Assembly: GCA_037833965.1 (NCBI GenBank) | Contig: AP031355.1 | Span: forward strand, 7,155,501 to 7,219,500 | DNA from: Marchantia polymorpha subsp. ruderalis | Taxonomy: Eukaryota > Streptophyta > Marchantiopsida > Marchantiales > Marchantiaceae | Reading direction: 5' to 3' | DNA length: 64,000 nucleotides | In this document: one piece after another, positions 24,215 to 34,440 of the stretch | Layout of the letters: each line of letters starts with the position of its first letter | How positions within the stretch are numbered: the stretch's first letter is position 1 | Position numbers and translations under genes: made by a program | The notes under the pieces: generated by a model | Seen by the model: only the letters and a program-made list of their open reading frames with translations | Databases searched by the model: none | What the model was told of the DNA's origin: nothing

Positions 24215-25641
24215 TGAGCTAGCTCTCTTCGAAACGGAAATGGCGAGGAAAATTGTTAGCTGCTCCTCGCCGATGGAACTGGGTAACAATCGGAAGGATG
24301 CTTACAAAGCACAATCAACTGAAAGTGATAGTTGATTTGTTGAAATAAGAAACCTTCCTTGAAAATTGGAGAAATTCACGCCTTAAACTGTAATCACAAA
24401 TAAGATCCTGCTGTTCAATAAATCCTGTAAATATCGAACACGAAACAACGAAATCTCATGCTTGCGTGAATAAACAGTTGTCGTGCGAAGGCATTGAAAG
24501 GTCCACTTATTTAAGTATTGAATAGAATTTAACAAATACGATAACTACCGGTAGCAGTGTAGACTGAGTACGTCAACTGAGACGAAGGAGTGATTTGCCT
24601 GTATTTGAAACAGCACTAAGCTCTATTGCACCCAATTCTATGTTGCTTTCTCATCTTGATTATCACAGCATTCGGATGCTTCATGGAGTGGTATGTACTG
24701 CACATCGTTCTTTGGTGTCTTTCCGCTGTCAGGAGGATATTGTCATCCGTACGAATACGTCGAAACACATGATGTTTAAAATGTTCTGTTGTTCTAATCC
24801 CTCACTCGACGGACTCAGATATGTACCTTAAGAGACTCTCTTCTTGCTCAATGTTGGTGTAATATGAGTGAAACGTTCTGATCTCCGTTATGGAAAGATA
24901 TATTGGCTTCACTCCTTTCTGAAAATTCTTTGAAAGAGACTACCGCCTTTCAGATTGATTTGAGTTGAGTATGAACCCGCCTCCAGCCGACTGGTAACTT
25001 CTAGTGGACCACGATGTCGATGCTCTGAAACTGAGACGGCATTATCTGATCTAGTACTATACCTTCGGATTCCCAAGCAAATACCGCCTTTCCGATTGGC
25101 CCGGAAGCTCGAATACCTGACTGAAATTTTCGAGGCAACTTGCAGTCGCGAGATCTCTGGTGGTAATTTCATATTTTGCACGTCGGGAAGAAACTCAGAA
25201 GAAAGAAGAAAGACTTGTGATTATCAACTCTCTTGAAGTCTTGTCAATACTTCAGTATTGGTTACAGGCGAGTGGGTTTTTTCACAGAACAAAGGTTAGT
25301 GATTCTGTGATTTTAGTCTAGCCTGAAAGTGAGAATGAAATCAAATATATGATGTCAGAATCAAATTTAATTCTAGAATATGATTACCTGGAAGCAAGTG
25401 TAATCTCCATATTACTATGTTAAGTGACTATGTGGTTCCACTTTCTACATGTTTTGTTTAAGCAGAAGATGACATCAGGAAGTTAAAAGCAAAGGCTTTC
25501 TATGTAGCCCTTACGGTAGGCAGGAAATAATTTATGTCTCTGCTAGCGGGAAAGAATAGTAACGCGAAAGGTAAATACATATATGTGAAGTGGCGAGGAC
25601 CCCAGTAAAAGATACCGAACTTCCCATATGAGAATAGATTG

Positions 25642-25739
25642 TAGTCAATATCTTGGTCGATTTGTCAATCCCAAGTTCTCTATGAGTTTCTCTCTACTCA
25701 GGAAAACTTGGGTTGACAGATCGACCAAGATATGGACTA
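25642..25739. repeat. Long fold-back hairpin, miRNA-precursor-like
   Basis: The left arm at 25642-25677 and the right arm at 25705-25739 are reverse complements over about 35 bp, with two mismatches and one single-base bulge. They are separated by a 27-nt loop. The core of the duplex is ATATCTTGGTCGAT. This size and near-perfect pairing fit a plant miRNA or siRNA precursor; a young MITE or a local inverted duplication would look similar. The 20-22-nt product is not one I recognise. It lies about 620 bp upstream of the PIN start at 26362. Confidence 0.55.
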
Positions 25740-26361
25740 GAGTTAATTGCTTATAGCTTTGGTCGCCCAAACTTCGTTCGATTGATGGTTCGAATGTAGC
25801 GAACATCTTGGGCGAGGATTCAGATAATTTTCATCCGTGTAAACTCACGCACATTAGCATAGTTCCAGATGGAATGTGAAACTGGATAATTGTGCTCTGT
25901 AGTTGATTTGATACTCCAACATATATCCCGGAAATAACCTTTTTATGACTTTTGATAATCTGATCTAGCCTACTTCATTCCTAATATAAATTCAGGAGGC
26001 CATTCTTGGATTCTCGCAATCAAGCAATTGTCACCTTTATAGTGTTTTGGTACATGAACTCTCTTGTCTCCAAATTAAAACATGCTTTAAACCATCGAAA
26101 AATACGTACAATCAATCACATGTTCCAAGGAAGGAGCAGACTTGTAGAAAAAATTTAGCGCATGACTTTTTAATGACATGCGATCAAATCAGTTTTTGGG
26201 AAAAAGGTCCATGTGGAGACACTTCTAATCTTTGTTTGATGGGTATCTGTACCAGGGACGTAGACGTATGTGTGACAGATACAGTGCAATCTAAAAACGT
26301 TCTTCAACTACGGCTGCTAATAGCAGCAGGTGATTCAGCGGTGCAGTTGACTATAACAGCA

Positions 26362-29318
26362 ATGTTAACCTGGTCTGAACTTTGGCTGTTAATACAGCAC
26401 ATAATGCCCGTGTACGTTATCGTGCTCGGGTCATATGTGCTAAACAAGTGGGATATAATCTTACCAGAGCATGGACCAGGACTGAAAAGCTGGGTGTCGA
26501 CGTTAGGAGTGCCTCTGTACACTTTTCATCTACTGGCATTCAGTGATCCTTACCAAATTAGTTTCCAGATAATTGGGGCTGATGTGATCCAGAAGGTCCT
26601 TGCCCTACTTCTGAGTGGTTTGTGGTGGAAGTTTTCAAAATCTGCAAATATAGATGGTTTTATAGCTTTCTTCATGCTGGCCACCCTCCCGAACACTGTT
26701 CTAGTAGGTGAGGCTTTCCTAAAGCCATTATATGGAGAGGAAATTCAAGGGTCATTGGTCACTATCATCTTTCTTCAGAGCTTAATATGGTACAATATAT
26801 GCACAGTATTTTATGAGCTCAGGGTAGTGCTTCAAGATCTCAAGGAAGATTCCGGGCAACCCCAAGATGTTCCAAAGCCTGAGTTAGTTCTATCGAGCAG
26901 GAGGAATCCAACTTCAATTCCGACAAACGGAGAGGTTCTGGACACAAATCATCTACCGATGGACGAGGATTGTGAAGATCTTGAATCGGATATCTTGGAA
27001 AGGTTCCGGTCATCAGGTCAAGGAGTTGATGATCACCTTTCAAGAAATTCACAAAATCAAGATCCATCTACTCACGAGATACAGCAAACTCTCTCTTCAC
27101 CAGGAAAGTGCTATTTATTGGATAGAGGTATTAATGAGGTCAAGCTCACATCTCCAACAACGATAAAGACTGGGTATTGTGGGACTGACGATGAGACAAA
27201 TGGTAGTAATTTTCTTCAACTATAACTTTGAATGTTAGAACACACCGACATGAACCATTTATCTTGGTGTTTCCAATTTCATCTGCACAAAGACTATGGG
27301 TGTATGTGGAGACAGCTTAGCAATTATGCATGGAAAGTTTCCTTTAAGTATGATATAGAAGGCTGATTAACTTGGAGTAATGAATTTAGCACTGATAATG
27401 CAGAAGAAAGTAGTCGTCTGGAAGATTCTATAAGTTTGCCAATATTAGTTTACAAACATCTCATGTTAGAAAATATTCATTGACCCTGTTTTAATCCCCC
27501 AGAGTTTCTCGTCTTTCACGATCTACCCGATTAAGGTTGCTCTTGTCTCCTAGCATTCAACACAGTTCTCTCTCCTCTAGGAGCCACTCTGATTTCTGAG
27601 GCAATGTCGGTTATGCAGGTGTTGACCTCCATGCTGATGCGGTTGAGAGAGATGATGTAGGTTCACAGAATGCTAAGATTCGCTTTATCATACACAAAAT
27701 GCTAAATCGATTGAAGAGGGTTCCACTGACATATGCAAGTATTCTTGGCTTCACGTACTCGATGTTGGCTTTTAAGTAAGAAGTTCCCTCAACCCATTTA
27801 GTTAAGAATTTCATTTTCTTGAGGTCTTTGTAGTATAATCATGTTCATTTTGTTAGACTTGTCTTGCAAGGGGTTGGAAAATAACAAATTTTAAGAAGAT
27901 TGCTGTAAATTCAGAAAAGTTTCTGTTGAGTTTGGATCGCCTTATATTCGAATGTCATTTGTAGTACGCTTCTTATTCCAGTAGAACACGAAGAACTTCT
28001 AGTTATTGTTGATCACTTCAGGTACAAAGATTAGATAGGGAGCGTGCACCCCTTCCATTCAGACGAGATCAGACCTGGTTCTATTGTTACGTAACTTGAC
28101 CATGTAGATATCACTGGGAAATGCCCTATCCGGTGAGGACTTCAGTGGAGCTTATAAGTCAAGGCTGTGTTGGGATGGCCCTTTTCCTACTGGGTACGTT
28201 GCCTTTTCAAATAAAGTTGGACACAAAGCCATAGTTTGTTCTGGTGGATGGTGACTTCCACCTTCCACCAGCGATGAATTTGTGTCCTTTTCTCTTATGA
28301 AATGTTATGATGATGCTTGATACGTTGCGGCCGCCTGGTCTATTGTGTTGAAGTAACATCTCGTGCAGGAATGCAATGGGCCAGATCTGGACAAGATTTA
28401 CTACCTGGTGGATGGAGGGCACTTCTATATGGCATGCTAGTAAGGTTTGCTGTATCTCCTGCGCTTATGCTCATTGCATCACTCAGTGTTGGGTTAAGTG
28501 CAAATCGACCTGATTTGCGGTTTGCAGTTCTTCAGGTAAGGTCCAGATCAGCATATTTTTCTCCTAAGTTGTACTGTACATGATGTGAAATTGAAAATTG
28601 TACAAACTTGAGAAAAAAGTAGGTCGGAAAGTAACCTGAAAATTCAGTATGTCTCACAGGCCGTGCTACCGCAAGGAGTTGTATCTTTTATGCTTGCTAA
28701 GGAGTACGGCGTCGGCGTCAACCTTTTCAGCACAGCGTACGCTTCCAAATTCAAATAGGGGTTTTTGCATAAATCATACTTGTTAACTTCACAGCAAGAC
28801 ATTTGCATGTTGAAGGCTTTATAACAGCTTTGAAATGGATCTGTGGTTACTATGTAATCTACGGGTAATGCACGTTAAACATTGTACCTCAGCTGAATGT
28901 GGAGTTCTGAAGAGGACCATCGGTTAGTTAGCTGGTGATGAAGGTGTATACAATTGGGTAGTGGCATTCGTACTCCAGCAAGTAGCCCGAATTTGCTATA
29001 ATATCGGGGAAAAATCATGGCAATTGATCTCTCCAAAGTCCCGAGTGTTAAGGTCAGAGGGAAGTATATAACTAAAGGGGATTTATATGTGAGTAAATTA
29101 GGTTGAAGAGTTTGAAATTGAAAACGCAATCAAGAAATCATCAATCCTGTTCTAGGCTTCTTCAGGTTTCTCATAAGGTTTTGTAAACTAAGTAATAGAC
29201 TAGAAGAGTGCACAAAGTCTCAACTGTTTGCCGTTAACGGTGTTGCAGGGTCGTAATCCAGCTCCTCATATTCGTCCCGATCGCAATCTCCTACTACTAC
29301 GTCCTGGAGCAAATTTGA
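26362..29318 (+). CDS. PIN: Non-canonical PIN-type carrier, six exons, 465 aa
   Basis: Exons: 26362-27202, 27619-27775, 28108-28193, 28369-28535, 28660-28736 and 29249-29318. All borders are GT...AG and the phases are identical to the minus-strand copy. The first membrane half (1-158) has IMPVYVIV, SDPY, IGADVIQK and LATLPNTVLVG. A hydrophilic loop (about 160-305) is rich in Ser, Asp, Glu and Pro and is split by an intron. The second half has WEMPYPVRTSVELIS, SPALMLIAS, LPQGVVSFMLAKEYGVGV and a C-terminal helix. GIPLL of canonical PINs is GEAFL here, and NPNxY is VPLTY. Exon 4 is 9 bp longer than the equivalent exon in the other two copies. The ATG at 26362 is chosen by alignment with the minus-strand copy, although the frame stays open upstream to 26047. 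The transport role is inferred from family; the short-to-medium loop suggests an internal membrane. Confidence 0.93.
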
Positions 29319-30101
29319 ACAGGTATTGGTGATACTTCCTTCCGGATGCGACAAGGGTTTTGCAATTGGATCAGTCAAAGAGTGGCAATCAATTTAGACA
29401 AGAAGACATTGCAGTCAACGACATCCTGATTGAGTGTACATATTGGTTTTTAGAAACAACATGTACAGTACATTCATGTTGCACATCGTGCCCCGGGATG
29501 CTCTCATTCTTTGGTGACTCATTCCTTTGTGATGTGAGAGCCCACGAAGACTCAGATGTGAGTGTAGTATGTTGGCAATTATCCAGAACATTTACTCCAT
29601 ACTGAAATTTAACTGTGTACATACACTGTCTTCTCGTACATGCAGACTGCAGGACTAAACATGACCAGATTTGATTCACAATGATCTCACCGATTCACAG
29701 TGAAAGAACCTTGTAGTCTTGAGACAAGTGCTTACGGTGCTCTTAAGAAACGCAGCGTTAGTCTTTCACCCAGAGGTTGCTCACGTATCTCTCCTGGACA
29801 TTGCACGCTTCGCCAATTGTTATGATACAGATAGATGCAAATGTGTACTGAAAGTGACACGAAAATAACGAGAGAAGGTAAGAATCGCTGGAATTAATAC
29901 AGTTCCCACTAAAGTTTAGAAGGTTTCAGTCACGTACCCATCATAAACATTATGTGTTATAGTTTTTGTGATCTAGCTGAGGTCCACACAGCAATTCAAA
30001 ACCAGATTACATACAGAACTTTTGCCTTCCCTGTTCCATTTCTGATACCATGAGCGTGTTGGAGATGCGCAGCAAATAAAGTATTTACTCTGAGGCGTAA
30101 T

Positions 30102-30135
30102 GACATGTGTGGTTGTAATAACAACCACACATGTC
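30102..30135. repeat. Perfect hairpin, 15-bp arms, AATA loop
   Basis: GACATGTGTGGTTGT (30102-30116), loop AATA, then the exact reverse complement ACAACCACACATGTC (30121-30135). Confidence 0.9.
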
Positions 30136-30600
30136 CAATGTTGACAGGTTGAATCTACCATATTAGGCGCTAAGCGAGCAGGTTCTCTGTGAGTCGAGTA
30201 GATAGTTCGAAGCATACACAATATGTGAAACATACTGCTGTGTGATTTCGTTAATTGAAGATACTCTTATAAAAGATACTCTAGTACTTTCTTATAAAAA
30301 TTCATGGCAGGAAATTTGAAGCCCCAAGACCAAATCACCCTTCTTTCGCGGTGATCCCATAGGCTTCACTTTCACCTGTAAAGCCAAAAGCATGCGGAAG
30401 AGTTTTAAAGATCCAAAAACACAAGCCATGAGCAGCAAAAATTTTTTACTAATAGAGCCAATCTCAAAGCTCAATTCGCCTTGAAGTAGTATCAAAATGT
30501 ACACTCTACTAGTCACCTTCTGTGACTTGTCGTCCTTGGCCTAGAAGAAGGGGCCTAAAGAGCTAGATCGAAATGTCGATTCTAGTAAACAGATGTTACG

Positions 30601-30622
30601 CGCGGGCCTATCTAGGCCCGCG
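30601..30622. repeat. GC-rich hairpin, 10-bp arms, 2-nt loop
   Basis: CGCGGGCCTA, loop TC, then TAGGCCCGCG. It is a perfect and very stable fold-back in otherwise average DNA. Confidence 0.85.
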
Positions 30623-31613
30623 TGCCAGAATATTGTACGTACAAACCGATGGACTCCGGGCATAAGACGATTGTCAATCCCATATGTACAATAAGTCGCC
30701 GTTTGGTGAGATCTCCTCGACTTGGATGTGCTACCAGGTTGATCAGTGTCACTTTTGCACTTTCTTAAACGATGATGCCAGAGCATCACTGGGCTGTTCA
30801 ATCACGAACGCTTTTGCTTCAAAAGGAGCATGGACCTGTAGACCTGTTACCATTTCAGCAGATCATGACAAGCTGGAACTTGGACCAAGCTTCCGGTCTG
30901 CCAAAGGCATGCATGCCTATGAAGGAGGTTGAATGCTAATCTATGATTTTCGGCATATGAGCGAGGATATCGTCACCTGGTGGACCAATGTCAGCAGGCA
31001 CAATAGTATGTAAGATTGCTCTTCTTGTATGCTCATCTCCAGAAACCGGTACTTCTGCAAGATCGTAGACGATTCATCCATGACTGCTTGCATACAGGTA
31101 AAGTGCAGTCTAGAAATCATAACTTTTAAGCTTTATTACACTGAATGAACTATCGGCCATCTACTCTGAAGCCCACTCCAACCTGCAAGGCATCAGGGAC
31201 AAATTATTAGCTGCTATCAGGTACTTCTATGGTATATTCGTGCAGTTCGTTCTCCCTCCAGCCAAAAAGTATTCACACAAAGCTCTGCTGACGGAGAAAG
31301 GACTCGAGAGTATATCCAAAAAAGAACTGGCACATGAGAACGTGTCCTGGTTCTGGAGTATTTGATCTCTAAGGCTAGTGATTTCAATGATCCGAACGCA
31401 GGTGTGGAGAAACAGCTGCATTGTGGAAAAAAGACGAGGTCAATACACTGTTTCTCAATCCTACTCATTGCTTCATACCCGTTTGAGTATTCTGTAAAAA
31501 CCAGGCAGATATCATCATCACGGCATAACATCTTCAGGGAGATCTACAACGAGAGGTTTCAAGCAAGGACAAGTCACAAGTTAGGCAAGATCGATGTTGG
31601 AGAAGCGTAGAAA

Positions 31614-31907
31614 TTACGGACCTGAGGAAGCGATCCAGAGACAGAAGTAGCAGAGGAGGATAACCAATGGGATCATGTGGATGCAATTCTCGGACTGAAA
31701 CCTTGAATCTCTTTTCATTGCCTTCTCCATGGAATACGACCTTGGGTTCATAATATCCAAGATGGTCACACCACTTGCGCTTCTCGGCATGATAGTGGTT
31801 CCATTTGTTCTCCCATTGACAGGTGTGACTCCTAGAGACGTAGATGTGGATACAGCCACCAGGTCCTCCACAGAAAGATTTACGTGCATGCTGTGAGAGC
31901 GCTGCAT
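31614..31907 (-). CDS. Small probable tail-anchored membrane protein, 97 aa
   Basis: This is a single-exon frame with a hydrophilic N-terminal two thirds and one hydrophobic segment at the extreme C-terminus (IHMIPLVILLCYFCLWIA, about residues 76-93), followed by only SSGP. That layout fits a C-terminally anchored membrane protein. The segment just before the anchor (EKAMKRDSRFQSENCIH) resembles a poorly characterised group of small plant proteins ending in a similar hydrophobic tail. That resemblance is from memory and is not proven. No enzymatic motif is visible. Upstream on the minus strand lies a purine-rich (GGGA)n leader or promoter region. CAG|GTCCGT close to the stop could be a splice donor, so a further exon cannot be excluded. 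Confidence 0.5.
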   Translation of the reverse strand: MQRSHSMHVNLSVEDLVAVSTSTSLGVTPVNGRTNGTTIMPRSASGVTILDIMNPRSYSMEKAMKRDSRFQSENCIHMIPLVILLCYFCLWIASSGP

Positions 31908-32360
31908 CTTGAGAAGGAAGAAATATCAGCGAGACTGAGTTATCCTGACTCTACACTTATGCTCTCTCTCTCTCTGTCAAACAACGACGCACACCAGCGA
32001 TCGATCGACAGACAATCTGGCATAGAAAACGAACGAGACTGTCAGAGCGACCGACCGAGGTGAGGCCTCACTCGAGGAGAATGGCTCAAACGAGCTGGCA
32101 AGAAGAGCCGCAGGGCCAATGTTTCTGCACAGGTGCCGCAAAGCCCGAGGCAGGGGTGGACTGGACGCCCGAGAACGACAGTTAGTGATTCAGGCAAGAT
32201 TTGGACAACGAGGACATGCTCTTCCCAGTAAGGAGTAGAGGTAGAGGCAGGACAGCAAGAGCACTGTCAGCTAACAAAGGAAAGACGGAGAAAGCCCTGC
32301 GGTTTATGTAACCTCTACAACAGCTCGAGCCGTTCTGAAAAGCAGTCGAACGAACAGCTC

Positions 32361-32396
32361 GTCCTCCCTCTCTCCCTCCCTCCCTCCCTCCCTCCT
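32361..32396. repeat. (CCCT)n microsatellite
   Basis: A run of CCCT/CTCC units of about 36 bp, with one interruption near its start. Confidence 0.9.
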
Positions 32397-33019
32397 GACT
32401 CGCTCTCCCTCCCTCTATGTCTGTGCTGTGAGCACGACACCACGTAGGTCGACACTAATCTTTTCGACACGATCCGCTGCGACGCAGAACTCAACTCCAA
32501 AGATTCGACCGAATCGACAGATTCGAAAGATGCGAGAGATTTTCGTCTCTGACAGAAGGACAACGTGTTGAAACTAGCAAACATGGCACGGGAAGTCAGA
32601 AAAGTGTTGCATCAATCCACGGCATTTCACTCCTCGCCACTCTTCTCTTTTCTGCTATTTTCCTCCCGCTCTCGCCTGTCTTCTCCCGTCTCGTCCCGCC
32701 CTCCCCCTCCCCTGCCCTGCCCTGCCCTGTTGTGCTGTGGCCCTGCCTGCTGCTCTTGTGCCCCGCAAGGCCACTAGGCCATTTTAATATGCCGCTTCCA
32801 AGATCGATTTTAAAGCGAAAGCAGCACAGCAACAGCAACTGCAGGCCGCAACAGCACCTTCTCGTCAGGCGCAGCTGCGACTCTCTCGGCCTCGTCCTCC
32901 TCCACCTTCTTCTCGTCCTCGTCGTCGTCGTCCCCGTCCCCGGGTTTCATGATGCCGCCACCAGCTCCCTCGCTCCGTCCTTCCGCTTCCTCGTCCGTCC
33001 CGCTCGCTACGTCCTCCTG

Positions 33020-33040
33020 ACAGACAGACAGACAGACAGA
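33020..33040. repeat. (CAGA)5 microsatellite
   Basis: Five uninterrupted CAGA units followed by GCGACCGACC. Confidence 0.9.
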
Positions 33041-33341
33041 GCGACCGACCGGCCCAAATGTACCTCGCCTCCTTCCGCGGCCTTCGTCCTCGTCCTCCTG
33101 CTCCTGCTGCTGCTCTCGTCTTTCAATCGGGTGCTCGCGGACTCTGTGCGTCGCTCGGTCCGTTTCTCGAGCTGCGTTCCGTTCCGTTCACTTCACTTAA
33201 CTGCTCTGCGCGATTCTCCCGCTCTTCCCTTCCGGCTCCTTCGTTTCCGGCTCTCCTATGCGGTACGATCTGCTATACGGTGGGCGGCGTCTTTTGTAGA
33301 TAGATACTTGTCTTATTTACTACTACTTATTTGAAGGTTGA

Positions 33342-33364
33342 CTTGACTGACTGACTGACTGACT
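33342..33364. repeat. (GACT)n microsatellite
   Basis: A GACT tract of about five units. It marks the border where base composition falls into the AT-rich block. Confidence 0.85.
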
Positions 33365-33839
33365 ACGTTGGCTATGTGGTAATATTATCTATCTTGGACA
33401 AACAACACAGATTATATAAAAACCTGTTCGAAACACCGTTGATTTTTCAAGATTATGTGATCTCAAATATTTGTGTGCTTGGTCGTTTTATTTTGGCTGA
33501 CAGTTTCTAACTTATTTCTAAACACTGTTTTATATTTAAGTGTTCAATTTTTCTAATTTATATCATATGTGATTAGATTAATTAATTAATACTATATCTT
33601 CATCTTCACTTGTTTTTTTCTTTTCATCTTCTCTGTGTTTTTTTCTCCTTCCATGAAAATAGATGACAACGTTACGTTTGTCTCAAACCACGTAATTTAT
33701 TCATAAGAAAATTAGAGTTGGAATTTTTTAATGTTTTAGATCGGTTTTTTAGAGATATTTATGTTGATACATGTTTTAATCTAGTGGTATCTATGTCTGA
33801 TTCGTGGTGAAGAGAAAGGAATAATAAATTTATCTCAAC

Positions 33840-34440
33840 CTATCGAAGTCTCATCGTTGAGGCCACAGAACAGAAGAACTGTGCTCCAACGCAGTTCCAG
33901 ACCGCAATTTCGTCGGGCCGAGAAACCGGAATCGCGTTATTCTCATAATGCGGCCTTTCACCGGAAACAATTCCGGCGGCCCACTGACAGTTCATCGGAG
34001 TCGGCGGCCACTCTCCGTGACGGGCAAGTTCTGCGTCGTGAATGTCAATCAACTTCAACGAGGAAGTCAAACGCACAGTTCTCCTCACGCCGGCCCGAGG
34101 CTGACGCCCACAGGTGCCACGACGCCCGGCAGCCCGGGAAGAGAAGTTTGACGTTTGACCCATCGATTGACCGGCTGACTGGCAACTGCAAGTGGACAAA
34201 TGTCCAGGTCCAGAATGTGATCTCGCAGAGATACAGTATAATGACAAACGGTTTGTCCTCTTTGTCTGTACGCTTTTGTTTTCGCCTTTCGTGCTCTCTT
34301 CCCTTCGCCATTCTCTTTTTAATCATTTCACTTTTGGCTGGGCTGTCGAGCCATCCGCTGAACCTCACCACGAGAGGCAGCTCGGGGTTGATTTGATTTC
34401 TGTACCGCAAAGTAGTACGAGTAGTTAGGAAAGTCTCGTC
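33840..34440. other. GC island inside the AT-rich block
   Basis: About 600 bp of normal to GC-rich DNA with open frames on both strands (33857-34396 plus, 33840-34247 minus, 34045-34545 minus). No domain is recognised in any of them. It may be a fragment of a former gene or promoter, or a later insertion. Confidence 0.4.

Larger units (their letters stand above)
19739..26361. other. Non-coding intergenic DNA before the plus-strand PIN copy
   Basis: No conserved gene is recognised. GC-richer islets near 20.95-21.45 kb and 23.2-23.55 kb carry open frames on several frames at once, as expected from stop-poor GC-rich DNA. A small isolated ORF at 24014-24214 and a long fold-back at 25642-25739 are listed separately. 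A short palindrome CACTATTG-G-CAATAGTG lies near 22612-22628. The promoter and leader of the PIN gene at 26362 must lie in the last part; an AATATAAATTC motif near 25981-25991 is the best TATA-like candidate. Confidence 0.45.
29319..31613. other. Intergenic region, no gene recognised
   Basis: This lies between the PIN stop codon and the 3' end of a minus-strand small gene, so both 3' untranslated regions are expected here. Open frames such as 30292-30516 (minus) and 31217-31531 (minus) have no identifiable motif. Two perfect short hairpins (30102-30135, 30601-30622) are listed separately. Confidence 0.5.
31908..33330. other. Pyrimidine-rich promoter/leader-like region
   Basis: GC-rich DNA with many CT, CCCT and TCC tracts on the + strand. 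It is probably the promoter and 5' leader of the minus-strand small gene, where it reads as GA/GGGA. Long open frames such as 32732-33334 (plus) are Leu/Pro/Ser/Arg-rich products of the low-complexity sequence and are not called as genes. Confidence 0.45.

Noticed and set aside
32732-33334. 200-codon Leu/Pro/Arg-rich open frame
   Set aside because: It is produced by CT- and CCCT-rich low-complexity DNA; no domain, no conserved motif and no splice support.
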